From: Neobacillus cucumis
GTDB taxonomy: Bacteria; Bacillota; Bacilli; Bacillales_B; DSM-18226
Length of the DNA: 64,000 nt
Direction of reading: 5' to 3'
Assembly (NCBI RefSeq): GCF_023715505.1
Contig: NZ_JAMBOH010000015.1
Coordinates: forward strand, 1 to 64,000
A program made the translations under genes and the position numbers. Positions 36,963 to 45,480 of the stretch are shown one piece after another (within the stretch, counting starts at the first letter, position 1; every line of letters starts with the position of its first letter). The notes beneath the pieces are model-generated. The model ran no database searches, was not told the origin of the DNA, and saw only the letters and a list, made by a program, of their open reading frames with translations.

Positions 36963-37529
36963 TTGGAAACAGTGGATGCAATTAGAGACTTAGAACAGAT
37001 TAGTGCCTTAAAAGATTATCTTAAAGAACATTCGTTTAGGGATTACTTACTGTTCGTTTTTGGAATCAATACAGGTCTTAAAATATCTGAATTACTTTTG
37101 ATTAAAGTAAAGGATCTTTTTAATAGCAATGGAGAGATTAAGGATTTTTATTATTATTCTGAAATGGAGAGCGAGAGGAGGAAGTCCGTATTTTTAAATA
37201 AAAAAGTAAAGGAAGCTATAGAATCTTTCATAGACCAAGTCAACATAGAAGAACAGATTTATTTATTCCAATCTCGTAAGTTTAAACAACCGATTACCCG
37301 GCAACAGGCCTATCGAATTATCCATGATGCAGCTGTAAAGGTAGGCATTGAAGGGAAGATAGGAACAAATTCTTTGGCCAAGACCTTTGGATTTCATGCG
37401 TATAAACAAGGAGTCTCTATTGCACTTTTACAAATACACTTTAACCATTCTACACCAGCGGAGACTCTGAAATTTTTAGGAATAAAAAAAGAAGAATTGA
37501 TAACCACTCAGATAGATGTAAATTTATAA
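36963..37529 (+). CDS. Tyrosine-recombinase fold protein with replaced catalytic residues
   Basis: A 188-residue catalytic-domain-only member of the XerC/D-type family. Expected and observed residues differ at each key site. Box I is TGLKISELL (Lys for the catalytic Arg). Box II is GTNSLAKTFGFHAYKQGV (Asn for His, Ala for Arg). The nucleophile region is NHSTPAETLKFLGI (Phe where relatives have Tyr). The frame is otherwise intact. It cannot cleave DNA by the normal route but may bind it. The start is TTG 36963 after AAGGAG at wide spacing; an in-frame GTG is three codons on. Confidence 0.8.
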   Translation: METVDAIRDLEQISALKDYLKEHSFRDYLLFVFGINTGLKISELLLIKVKDLFNSNGEIKDFYYYSEMESERRKSVFLNKKVKEAIESFIDQVNIEEQIYLFQSRKFKQPITRQQAYRIIHDAAVKVGIEGKIGTNSLAKTFGFHAYKQGVSIALLQIHFNHSTPAETLKFLGIKKEELITTQIDVNL

Positions 37530-37604
37530 TTTCGTACAAATTAAAGGGGGAGCAAAGATACTATTTAAAGCTTACTATGAAAAAAATTTAAAGCGAGGAA
37601 TTAT

Positions 37605-38477
37605 ATGAATACAACGAAAATGAATAAGCCAAATAAACTAAAATTTATTTTACGAGGATTAATGGTGATTATTGGTGGATTTATAGCCGCATATGGACTA
37701 GAAACCGTACTAATCCCAAACAACGTATCTGATGGTGGAGTGACGGGTCTTAGTATCGTTGGTTCAGAACTATTTGATTTACCATTAGGAGTTCTAATTG
37801 CAATTATAAACATTCCCTTTATCTGGTTAGGATATCAACAAATTGGAAAAAGTTTCGCATCTTTTTCCATTATCGGAATAGCTTCACTAGCATTTGGCAC
37901 AAGCCTCTTTCACCATGCCCCAGCCATTATTGACGGGGATACTTTGTTAGTTACAGTGGTTGGCGGGATTATCCTTGGTTTAGGGATGGGGTTAGCCTTG
38001 CGAAATGGCGGTGCATTAGATGGAATTGATATGCTTGCCGTGCTGCTAGCTCGAAAATTACCGTTTGGGACAAGTGATTTAATTCTTTTCTTAAACATAT
38101 TTGTATTTATTTTTGTTTCAATTGTATTTGGGCTGCAAGGAGCCATTCTTTCGGCAATTGCTTACTATATTGCTTCTAAAGTCATTCATATTGTCGAAGA
38201 AGGCCTAAGCGGCTCTAAAACCTTTCAAATTATCACAACTCAACCCGAATTAATGGTAGAGGCAATACGTGATCGCTTAGGTCGAAGTGCAACATATAAG
38301 GATGCTTATGGCGGTTTTTCCAATGAAAAATTCAAAGAAATCACATGTGTCATTAACCGCTTAGAAGAAACCAAATTAAAGGAAATTATAAATGAAATGG
38401 ACGAAACTGCTTTTGTTACCGTATATGACGTTGCAGAGGTTAAGGGCGGTAATTTCAGAAAGCATAATATTCATTAG
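37605..38477 (+). CDS. YitT family membrane protein (DUF161 + DUF2179)
   Basis: A 290-residue product. Residues about 15-205 hold five to six membrane helices with the YitT signature NNVSDGGVTGLSIVGSELF and GLALRNGGALDGIDMLAVLLAR. The C-terminal cytoplasmic DUF2179 domain (about 215-285) has IITTQPELMVEAIRDRLGRSAT and VYDVAEVKGGNFRKHNIH. Function of the family is unknown. GCGAGGAAT precedes ATG 37605. Monocistronic, with a hairpin after the stop. Confidence 0.9.
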   Translation: MNTTKMNKPNKLKFILRGLMVIIGGFIAAYGLETVLIPNNVSDGGVTGLSIVGSELFDLPLGVLIAIINIPFIWLGYQQIGKSFASFSIIGIASLAFGTSLFHHAPAIIDGDTLLVTVVGGIILGLGMGLALRNGGALDGIDMLAVLLARKLPFGTSDLILFLNIFVFIFVSIVFGLQGAILSAIAYYIASKVIHIVEEGLSGSKTFQIITTQPELMVEAIRDRLGRSATYKDAYGGFSNEKFKEITCVINRLEETKLKEIINEMDETAFVTVYDVAEVKGGNFRKHNIH

Positions 38478-38509
38478 GAGTAAAAGTTCCATTGCTTTTT
38501 AGAAAAATA

Positions 38510-38535
38510 AGCTGCCATTTGGGTGGCTTTTTTTG
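38510..38535 (+). terminator. Terminator of the YitT gene
   Basis: GCTGCCA-tt-TGGGTGGC imperfect hairpin followed by TTTTTTT. Confidence 0.6.
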
Positions 38536-38686
38536 TCTGAAAGATACGACGATTGCATGAAACGACTAACAGTTCAGGTTATAAAAGGATTCGATTATTA
38601 ACGTTGCATTCGGTATTTGCCCAACATTTCCCATTACATACCAATTGCATGCGTCCAAAGTATTAAAAGACAGGCCATTACCTAGG

Positions 38687-38714
38687 ACAACTTCCCGCCG
38701 TGATACATATACAT
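38687..38714 (+). promoter_or_regulatory. SigK-like promoter of CotB-like gene 1
   Basis: AC at 38687-38688 and CATATACAT at 38706-38714, 17 bases between, close to the mother-cell SigK pattern (AC - CATANNNTA). The same arrangement precedes copy 2. Confidence 0.45.
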
Positions 38715-38748
38715 GCAGTGTAAATATTTATTAAAGGGGAGATTTTTA

Positions 38749-39519
38749 ATGGGTAAGGACATCAAACAATATTTTACAAATAAAGTAATCAAGGTTGACA
38801 GAGGCGGCCCAGAATCGAGAATTGGGAAGTTACTAGATGCTGGTGACGATTATTTCGCGGTTCTCACTGAAGACGATGGGGTCGTTTATTACCACACTCG
38901 TCACATTAAGAGTTTCACAGAAAATAGGAATATGCAGTTGGAATTCGACGTAAAAGTTCCTAAGGATTTTGAATTTAAAAAGGCTGAAAATTTCAAAGAA
39001 CTGCTTGAATCAATGAATTATCTATGGGTGAGAATCAATCGTGGAGGTCCTGACACGGTTGAGGGGATACTCATTGAGGTAAAAGACGATTTTGTTTATA
39101 TCGTCACTAATGACGAAGTCGTGCGCATTACCATTTTCCACATTAAAAATGTGAGTTATGGTCCAAAAATTGAAAAGGCTAAAACCAAAGATCATAAGTC
39201 ACAAGAAGCTAAATCACTAAAACCTAAATCGCCAAAACCTAAATCACTACAACCTGAATCATTACAACATGAATCACTACCAATTGAATCACTACCAATT
39301 GAATCACTACCAATTGAATCACTACCAATTGAATCACAACCATTTGAATCATTACAATATGAATCACTACCATATGAATCACCTCAAAGATCAAACGATG
39401 AGAGTAAAAATATATACAATAAGACCAATTTAGTAGGTAGGCAAAATTTTGAAGTTGATTTATCAGTTCTGCTGTCCTCTATGGAGAAGTTTTTACGAAA
39501 TTATTCAAAAGGCATCTAA
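38749..39519 (+). CDS. CotB-like spore coat protein, copy 1
   Basis: A 256-residue product. Residues 1-140 hold two beta-type modules like those of B. subtilis CotB: VIKVDRGGPESRIGKL with YYHTRHIKSFTE, then WVRINRGGPDTVEGIL with RITIFHIKNVSYGPK. Then comes a Lys/Pro/Ser tail and a run of five-residue units of the P-I-E-S-L type (about 165-210), encoded by 15-bp DNA repeats. The C-terminus is DLSVLLSSMEKFLRNYSKGI. GGGGAG before ATG 38749 sets the start. Expected on the spore surface. Confidence 0.82.
   Translation: MGKDIKQYFTNKVIKVDRGGPESRIGKLLDAGDDYFAVLTEDDGVVYYHTRHIKSFTENRNMQLEFDVKVPKDFEFKKAENFKELLESMNYLWVRINRGGPDTVEGILIEVKDDFVYIVTNDEVVRITIFHIKNVSYGPKIEKAKTKDHKSQEAKSLKPKSPKPKSLQPESLQHESLPIESLPIESLPIESLPIESQPFESLQYESLPYESPQRSNDESKNIYNKTNLVGRQNFEVDLSVLLSSMEKFLRNYSKGI
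39226..39385 (+). repeat. 15-bp tandem repeats inside CotB-like gene 1
   Basis: About ten units related to CCAATTGAATCACTA, four consecutive ones nearly identical, each encoding five residues. Copy 2 has fewer units, so slippage is evident. Confidence 0.85.
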
Positions 39520-39662
39520 GATTAAGTTTTTTATAGTCCTCACATAGCGGGTTCACAGAGTAGTAGAATGAGTAGACACTGTCAAGATAACGATTGATAG
39601 CGTCTACTCATTTAATCGGAATATCCTACCAGCCCATTGTTTAACGAATAGGGATACTATCA

Positions 39663-40403
39663 TTAAATCATAAAAAATAATCCACCCTTGAGTTGAGGCT
39701 CAGGTGGATTATTCCCTATGTTTATTATTCCTCTTCTTTTTCTTTTTACAAGAATCATATAAGATAGAATGGATCCACATCCAGTACATACCATTACAAT
39801 GCCCATCGGAATGGCCGTCTGGCCTCCACCAATTCCAACAAGTGGAGAGACAAATCCACCAATCGCAAATGAGGTAACACCCAACAAAGCAGACGCACTT
39901 CCTGCATTTTTTCCTTGTGTTTGCATCGCCAGAGAAAAACCTGATGTATTCACCATTCCTACACCTGATACAACAAAAAATAATGGAATCAATAAAAAGA
40001 CTAATTTTGCCTGTAAAAATATAAGAAAGAGTAATATGATGGAGCCTAAGGCTGCCATTACTAATCCAAATTTAAACATCGTTGACTCAGGAATTTTTCC
40101 TTCCAATCTTCCCGTGCGTTTGACTACAAATCATAATCCCTATGGGGTTCATAGCAAAAATTAAACTAAACGTTTGAGGGATGCTAAAACGAGGACAAAA
40201 AACGTAATGGTAAGTTGTAGAAAAGAAGCATTGGTGTGGAAATCCTTTGCAATTTTGGGTAGTGCCGGTAAATACATATCCATGGATAAAGGACCAAAGG
40301 CTGCGAGTATACCAAGTATAATGGCAATCGACAACCGTCTGGAACGTGAAAGTACCGCCTGATCATATGGCTTGTGTAGTGGATCCCCCATAAAGTAAGT
40401 CAT
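39663..40403 (-). pseudogene. Bcr/CflA-type drug MFS transporter, decayed
   Basis: The leftward N-terminal frame (40403-40161) encodes LSMDMYLPALPKIAKDFHTN and stops after helix 2. A short piece in another frame gives FAMNPIGIMICSQ (family helix 7-8). The last frame (to 39663) covers helices 9-12 starting at GKIPESTMFKFGLV. Relative to a normal protein of about 400 residues, roughly the central third is deleted and at least two frame changes are present. No function is expected. Confidence 0.85.
39672..39714 (-). terminator. Hairpin at the end of the decayed transporter
   Basis: AATAATCCACC-loop-GGTGGATTATT overlaps the last codons of the remnant. Confidence 0.5.
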
Positions 40404-40601
40404 CCTTTCATAAACATAAAATTTCTTCTTTTCGAAAAATTATAACATCTTATATGTATAAGAAAATTTTTTTTGTTCAATTTATGGACGATGGGCATGT
40501 CGTGTCACTACAATAGCCACAGGTACAGAGAGCAAATCAATTGTTTATTTCAATAAAATAAGTATTATTGTTAAAGTAGTTCACATCTAGGAGGTCCATC
40601 G

Positions 40602-41504
40602 ATGAAAAAAAATTCTCGAACAAGAACTGTTTTATTACTAATGTTTCTTGTTATTGTGTGGGGAGTTAATTGGCCATTATCAAAAATGGCACTTAACTAT
40701 ACTCCGCCATTATTGTTTGCTGGATTAAGAACTTTTCTAGGCGGGCTTATCTTGCTCATTTTTGCATTACCAAGATATAAGCAACTCCGTTTAAAAGAAA
40801 CATGGCATTTTTACGTCGTTTCTGCTGTACTAAACATTATAATGTTTTACGGTCTGCAAACAGTTGGGCTGGGCTTTATGCCTGCTGGACTATTTTCCGC
40901 TATTGTCTTCATTGAGCCCGTATTACTTGGGATTTTTTGTTGGATTTGGTTAGGAGAATCAATGTATGGATTAAAGATCATTGGTTTAATTCTTGGATTT
41001 GCGGGTGTTGCCGTCATAAGCTCTGGGGGTTTTACCGGTGATATTTCAGCAATTGGCATTCTTCTTGCCTTAGGTTCTGCCATTGGGTGGGGATTAGGGA
41101 CCGTTTTTGTAAAGAAAACTGGAAATCGTGTTGATTCCTTATGGATGGTTACCCTTCAACTGATTATCGGCGGGATATTTTTATCGTGTGTGGGTTCGAG
41201 CTTTGAAAGCTGGTCTAGTATCGAATGGAGATTACCATTTATATCAAACTTGCTTTTTATCTCCATCTTTGTCATTGCTTTTGGATGGCTTGCTTTCTTT
41301 ACACTTGTTGGTTCGGGAGAAGCTAGTAAAGTTGGTTCGTATACCTTTCTTATTCCTCTAATTGCGATTATATGTAGTTCTTTTCTTTTACATGAGTCTA
41401 TCACGATTAATCTGGTCATAGGACTTTTATTGATTGTTATTAGCATCTGTCTTGTAAATATGAAGACTAAAACCCAAAAAGTAAAGGCACAGATCGATTT
41501 ATAG
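40602..41504 (+). CDS. EamA family (DMT superfamily) transporter
   Basis: A 300-residue membrane protein with ten helices in two EamA repeats. Repeat 1 starts VLLLMFLVIVWGVNWPLSKM and ends VAVISSGGF; repeat 2 has ALGSAIGWGLGTVFVKKTGN and ends near LVIGLLLIVISICLVN. Probably a metabolite or amino-acid exporter; substrate not predictable. AGGAGG precedes ATG 40602. It sits between the two CotB-like repeats. Confidence 0.85.
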   Translation: MKKNSRTRTVLLLMFLVIVWGVNWPLSKMALNYTPPLLFAGLRTFLGGLILLIFALPRYKQLRLKETWHFYVVSAVLNIIMFYGLQTVGLGFMPAGLFSAIVFIEPVLLGIFCWIWLGESMYGLKIIGLILGFAGVAVISSGGFTGDISAIGILLALGSAIGWGLGTVFVKKTGNRVDSLWMVTLQLIIGGIFLSCVGSSFESWSSIEWRLPFISNLLFISIFVIAFGWLAFFTLVGSGEASKVGSYTFLIPLIAIICSSFLLHESITINLVIGLLLIVISICLVNMKTKTQKVKAQIDL

Positions 41505-41602
41505 ATATATTGATAGAAAGAATAGTTATTTTTGTTCGATTATATTATAAATAGTCATATAAGCAGCCATTTGGTGGCTTTTTGTGCGACGGGCAGTCGG
41601 GG

Positions 41603-41635
41603 AAAAGTGTTAACTCAGTTAACACTCTTTTTTTC
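41603..41635 (+). terminator. Terminator of the EamA gene
   Basis: AGTGTTAACT-c-AGTTAACACT followed by CTTTTTTT. Confidence 0.8.
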
Positions 41636-41711
41636 TTTATCTGACAGAGACGGCCCCCTTCCATACCCATGGCATGAGTCCAAAGTATTAAAAGACAGGC
41701 CATTACCTAGG

Positions 41712-41739
41712 ACAACTTCCCGCCGTGATACATATACAT
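41712..41739 (+). promoter_or_regulatory. SigK-like promoter of CotB-like gene 2
   Basis: AC at 41712-41713, 17-base spacer, CATATACAT at 41731-41739; identical to copy 1. Confidence 0.45.
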
Positions 41740-41773
41740 GCAGTGTAAATATTTATTAAAGGGGAGATTTTTA

Positions 41774-42469
41774 ATGGGTAAGGACATCAAGCAGTATTTC
41801 ACAAATAAAGTAATCAAGGTTGATCGGGGCGGCCCAGAATCAAGAATTGGGAAGTTAATAGATGCAGGTGACGATTATTTCGCAGTTCTCACAGAAGACG
41901 ATGGGGTCGTTTATTACCACACTCGTCACATTAAGAGTTTCACAGAAAATAGGAATATGCAGTTGGAATTCGACGTTAAAGTTCCTAAGGATTTTGAATT
42001 TAAAAAGGCTGAAAATTTCAAAGAACTGCTTGAATCAATGAATTATCTATGGGTGAGAATCAATCGTGGAGGTCCTGACACGGTTGAGGGGATACTCATT
42101 GAGGTAAAAGACGATTTTGTTTATATCGTCACTAATGACGAAGTCGTGCGCATTACCATTTTCCACATTAAAAATGTGAGTTATGGTCCAAAATTTGAAA
42201 AGGCTAAAACCGAAGATCATAAGTCACAAGAACCTAAATCACCAAAACCTAAAGCACTACAACCTGAATCATTACAACATGAATCACTACCTATTGAATC
42301 ACAACCATTTGAATCAATACAATATGAATCACCTCAAAAATCAAACAATGAGAGTAAAAAAAAATATAATAAGACCAATTTGGTAGATAGGCAAAATTTT
42401 GAAGGTGATTTATCAGTTTTGTTATCCTCGATGGAGAAGTTTTTACGAAATTATTCTAAAGGCATCTAA
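41774..42469 (+). CDS. CotB-like spore coat protein, copy 2
   Basis: A 231-residue paralogue of the gene at 38749, nearly identical in the two GGPE/GGPD modules and in the C-terminal DLSVLLSSMEKFLRNYSKGI block. The repeat tail is shorter: fewer P-I-E-S-type units. Same ribosome site GGGGAG and start. Two copies probably raise dosage or give coat subunits of different length. Confidence 0.82.
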   Translation: MGKDIKQYFTNKVIKVDRGGPESRIGKLIDAGDDYFAVLTEDDGVVYYHTRHIKSFTENRNMQLEFDVKVPKDFEFKKAENFKELLESMNYLWVRINRGGPDTVEGILIEVKDDFVYIVTNDEVVRITIFHIKNVSYGPKFEKAKTEDHKSQEPKSPKPKALQPESLQHESLPIESQPFESIQYESPQKSNNESKKKYNKTNLVDRQNFEGDLSVLLSSMEKFLRNYSKGI

Positions 42470-42553
42470 CGTTAAGTTTTAAATTCCTCACGTAGCGGGT
42501 TCGCAGAGTAGTTCTATAATTTAAATAATGAGGTGTAGACAAAAACGGTTATA

Positions 42554-43036
42554 TTAATTCTTAAAGGCGCTACTCACTGTAGACCTTTTTTCTAATTTAA
42601 CAATCCATTTATAGTATCCTAACAATATCAAGAGAAGAAATGGGTTTATGACTAGCGAATGCCATAATGTCCACCAACCATAATGAAAATACCCCCATGG
42701 TTCCGGAAGTAAAGCGATCACCTCATAAAGTAATAAAATAATCTCCCACCCAGTCATATATAGTATTTTTTTCATAAACGTCTTTTTATAAGGGAAGTAA
42801 TTTAAAAAAACAATATTTACTGGTGGCACAAGAAAAAGTGCAAGGGCTTCCTGCCAATCAATATTTTTTGAGAAATACCAATACCCGTGGTATTTAAAAT
42901 CAACAAAAACATCAAAGACGGTTTGAAATGCAATTGTAAATACCCAAATTTGGTGCATGAGGCTTAGAGAAATCCTCTTTTTAATTTTTAGGGCTATTAG
43001 ATTAAAAATAACTGTTGCGATGATAAGACCAATCAT
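42554..43036 (-). CDS. CBO0543-type multi-helix membrane protein
   Basis: A 160-residue product with about five hydrophobic helices. Characteristic segments are FDVFVDFKYHGYWYFSKNID, ALFLVPPVNIVFLNYFP and PEPWGYFHYGWWTLWHS. These resemble the CBO0543 family found in spore formers; function unknown. AAAGGTG five bases before ATG 43036 sets the start; the GTG six codons upstream is out of spacing. A phased repeat array lies about 200 bases upstream. Confidence 0.7.
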   Translation of the reverse strand: MIGLIIATVIFNLIALKIKKRISLSLMHQIWVFTIAFQTVFDVFVDFKYHGYWYFSKNIDWQEALALFLVPPVNIVFLNYFPYKKTFMKKILYMTGWEIILLLYEVIALLPEPWGYFHYGWWTLWHSLVINPFLLLILLGYYKWIVKLEKRSTVSSAFKN

Positions 43037-43236
43037 AAGGGCACCTTTCTGCACAGTAGTTATGTAAAGTCATTTTAACCGATTTATATTATTCGATACC
43101 TCTCTACTACTAGGACTTTTTTCCTATTATCAAAACACCTGTCTTAATTAACAGTAAAAACAAATTCATCAAAAAGGTAGTAATATAATTTATATCCCAT
43201 AAAACTCTGAACCAGAGGGGGGCCATATTCTGATAA

Positions 43237-43288
43237 TTTGTTAATACATTCTAAGATTTGTTAATACTTTCTAGAAATTTGTTGTGAT
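43237..43288. repeat. Phased TTTGTTAATA repeats, array 1
   Basis: TTTGTTAATAC at 43237 and 43257 and a degenerate TTTGTTGTGA at 43278: start-to-start 20 and 21 bases, two helical turns. The 431-base gap (43037-43467) otherwise holds only a terminator. Confidence 0.65.
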
Positions 43289-43397
43289 AACTACATGGCG
43301 AGAAATAGTGGACCTAATAAAATCATCATGAAGTATAAACTGAATATAGAAAAATGTTCTTCTTCTAAAGCCGAGAATTCAATTGTATATATCAAAA

Positions 43398-43439
43398 TAA
43401 AAAAAGCCTGAAACCATTGATTTGGATTCAAGCTTTTTT
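43398..43439 (-). terminator. Terminator of uppP
   Basis: AAAAAAGC-CTGAA ... TTCAAGCTTTTTT, 29 bases past the uppP stop. Confidence 0.65.
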
Positions 43440-43467
43440 TATCAACTGAACTTTATTCATTCACACC

Positions 43468-44265
43468 TTAAAGTATCACAAATATGATGAATAGAGCGGC
43501 CAACACAATTCGGTAGTAGGCAAAAACAGTTAAACCGATTTTTTCTATCAATTTAAGGAACACGATTGCAACTAACATTGCTACAATGAACGCAGTGATA
43601 AATCCGATTGAGAACATTGGAATGTCGCTAGTATGTAAAAAATCTATACTTTTAATGAAATCCAAGCCTGTGGCTCCCACCATTATAGGAAGAGCAATCA
43701 AAAAGGAAAACTCAGCTGCCGTTTTATGATTTGCACCAGCTAGTAACCCACCTGACATAGTTGATCCTGCACGTGAAAAACCTGGGATTACAGCTAAACA
43801 TTGAAATAATCCAATGGTGAAAGCTTGTTTATAACTTAATTCATCCACTGTGTTAGATGTAAAATTTCGATGTTTTTTTTCTGCAAATATCATTAATACG
43901 GCACCAGCTATAAGGCTGACTACTACGACCTTGGGTGAAAAAAGTTGACTTTTTATGAAGTCATGTAGAATTAATCCTACTAATGCAGCAGGTATAACCC
44001 CTAATATAATGTGAATGACGTCTAATTTCTTTTCTGATTTTCCAATTGTGCTGAAATTTAAAAGTGACAGGTATCTTTTCCAATATAATACTAAGATGGC
44101 TAGCATCGAACCTAGCTGGATGATTACTTCAAAGGTATTTGCCTTTTGTCCTTCAAAGCCCAATAAGCTGCCTACTAAAATCATGTGACCTGTAGATGAA
44201 ATAGGCAAAAATTCAGTTAACCCTTCTACAATTCCCAAAATAAACGCTATGATATGTTCGTTCAT
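43468..44265 (-). CDS. uppP: Undecaprenyl-diphosphatase
   Basis: Dephosphorylates undecaprenyl pyrophosphate to recycle the cell-wall lipid carrier; overproduction gives bacitracin resistance. The 265-residue BacA-type membrane protein has GIVEGLTEFLPISSTGHMIL with the (E/Q)-x3-E motif at residues about 13-32, and PGFSRAGSTMSGGLLAG (PGxSRSxxT-type) near residue 155. Eight helices. Monocistronic, leftward. Confidence 0.95.
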   Translation of the reverse strand: MNEHIIAFILGIVEGLTEFLPISSTGHMILVGSLLGFEGQKANTFEVIIQLGSMLAILVLYWKRYLSLLNFSTIGKSEKKLDVIHIILGVIPAALVGLILHDFIKSQLFSPKVVVVSLIAGAVLMIFAEKKHRNFTSNTVDELSYKQAFTIGLFQCLAVIPGFSRAGSTMSGGLLAGANHKTAAEFSFLIALPIMVGATGLDFIKSIDFLHTSDIPMFSIGFITAFIVAMLVAIVFLKLIEKIGLTVFAYYRIVLAALFIIFVIL

Positions 44266-44559
44266 GTTTTTCCTTCTTCCCTTAATTTGTTGTTATTTAC
44301 TTGCATTTATCTATTTTTTTGACAAAAAAATCTATTTTCTGTCTAAGGAAGTATAGTATTAGATGCGTAATATTTCAAGTTTTAAAAATAAATTTACGAT
44401 AGATTAACATTCATCAAAGCAGCTTTTTCTTTTCTAAGGGGGATGCTATTTCGTTTAGGTCTTTTGGACTACCAAAATTTACAGCTTTCTTCGAAATTGT
44501 AGAGATGGTATATTTCTCTTGTAAGGTTCTTAACCGAACTTACACGATGGTTTAACTAC

Positions 44560-44650
44560 AGAGAAGTACTCAAGAGGCTGAAGAGGCGCCCCTGCTAAGG
44601 GTGTAGGTCGGGTAACCGGCGCGAGGGTTCAAATCCCTTCTTCTCTGCCA
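44560..44650 (+). tRNA. tRNA-Ser (GCT), copy 1
   Basis: Acceptor AGAGAAG/CTTCTCT, anticodon loop CTGCTAA (GCT), long variable arm GTAGGTCGGGTAACCGGCGC, T-loop GGTTCAAATCC, encoded GCCA end. Identical to the copy at 48893. Confidence 0.95.
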
Positions 44651-44659
44651 TTATATTAT

Positions 44660-44768
44660 GGGAATGTCTTGGTATTGACAGGGATAGTTTGAGCTTATAT
44701 TGCGAGTCGAGGGATTCGGCCTCGTTAAAACGATAAAGCCTAATAACTGGCAAACACCGTCATTTCCA
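44660..44768 (+). pseudogene. tmRNA remnant with its middle deleted
   Basis: The first 95 or so bases equal the 5' part of the full tmRNA at 48993 (GGGAATGTCTTGG through TAATAACTGGCAAAC). Then it jumps to the last bases CGTCATTTCCA. The tag frame after GGC-AAA, its stops, pseudoknots and T-arm are gone, while the 5' and 3' acceptor strands GGGAATG/CATTTCC remain complementary. Cannot act in trans-translation. Confidence 0.85.
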
Positions 44769-44786
44769 CTCTTAACTTACCATTTT

Positions 44787-44858
44787 TCCGCAGTAGCTCA
44801 GTGGTAGAGCTATCGGCTGTTAACCGATCGGTCGTAGGTTCGAGTCCTACCTGCGGAG
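44787..44858 (+). tRNA. tRNA-Asn (GTT), copy 1
   Basis: Acceptor TCCGCAG/CTGCGGA, anticodon in CTGTTAA, T-arm TAGGTTCGAGTCCTA. Discriminator G is followed by TCA rather than CCA, so CCA must be added enzymatically. Confidence 0.93.
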
Positions 44859-44870
44859 TCATAACTCAGG

Positions 44871-44944
44871 CAAGGACACTAGGAACAGGTCAGGGCGGGA
44901 ACGCAGCAGCCATAACTAGTAAAATTGTGTGGGTTATTACATAG
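44871..44944 (+). ncRNA. SRP-RNA-like hairpin, copy 1
   Basis: AGGTCAGG-GCG-GGAA-CGC-AGCAGCC is the SRP domain IV hairpin: Ffh-binding asymmetric loop and GGAA tetraloop. ACACTAG and CTAGT/GTGT can extend the stem. At about 74 conserved bases it is far shorter than the B. subtilis 6S-type scRNA and has no Alu domain. Confidence 0.65.
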
Positions 44945-44957
44945 AACAATAAGGAAG

Positions 44958-44993
44958 AAGCGCAGAACTCACAGTGAGTTTTGCGCTTTTTCG
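44958..44993 (+). terminator. Terminator of RNA cluster copy 1
   Basis: AGCGCAgAACTCA-c-AGTGAGTTTTGCGCTTTTT hairpin with T tract. Confidence 0.85.
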
Positions 44994-45032
44994 TTTTTAT
45001 TCCACGTTTATCTGGTTGTGTTGTTTTGTATT

Positions 45033-45142
45033 TTTGTTAATAAATCCTAAAATTTGTTAATATCGTTTCGGTTCTTGTTAATATCCAATCAAATTAATAT
45101 ATTCAATTTTTTTTGTTAAAAAAGCACCCACTTCCGTTAATA
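45033..45142. repeat. Phased TTTGTTAATA repeats, array 2
   Basis: Copies start at 45033, 45053, 45074, 45112 and 45133 with a degenerate one near 45090; spacing is mostly 20-21 bases. The first three have the same 20 then 21 spacing as array 1 (43237). Located between RNA cluster copy 1 and sstT, in a 490-base gap without genes. Confidence 0.65.
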
Positions 45143-45480
45143 TATTTTAAACCCTCACTACAGTCCGAATGGATTATTACATCAAATGCAGAATTCCCGA
45201 ACGTTCGTATTTTACTATTTGTATTTTTAAAGGATATAATTGTTATCTAAAAGAAAGTAATGATATTATTGTAATATACATAAAAATTCCTTATAATGAT
45301 ATTTGTTAATGAGTTTATAAAAACAACAGAATCCGAAAATTATTATCTTTTTTTAACTTATTGTTCAGATTTGAATTTCGTCTAGCAAGCAAATGCTAGT
45401 GGAATAGGCCGATCTATTTAATTAAATTGGCTTTGTTGGACTGATAAAATTTCATCTATACTTGTCTAGGGGGACTAACT

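Larger units (their letters stand above)
38650..39545 (+). repeat. Large direct repeat, copy 1 (CotB-like unit)
   Basis: About 0.9 kb nearly identical to 41677-42505. It starts at GTCCAAAGTATTAAAAGACA, covers promoter, gene and downstream GCGGGTT-CGCAGAGTAGT. Differences are few substitutions plus a change in the 15-bp repeat number. Confidence 0.9.
41677..42505 (+). repeat. Large direct repeat, copy 2 (CotB-like unit)
   Basis: Second copy of the 38650-39545 unit, same orientation, 3.0 kb apart. Confidence 0.9.
44470..44944 (+). repeat. Small-RNA cluster, duplication copy 1
   Basis: Flank ACCAAAATTTACAGCTTTC and TATATTTCTCTTGTAAG are shared with copy 2 (from about 48795). The unit contains tRNA-Ser, a shortened tmRNA, tRNA-Asn and an SRP-like RNA in the same order as copy 2. 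Confidence 0.85.

Noticed and set aside
39226..39385. CRISPR-like or minisatellite element
   Set aside because: The 15-bp units are in frame inside the CotB-like gene and encode its repeat tail.
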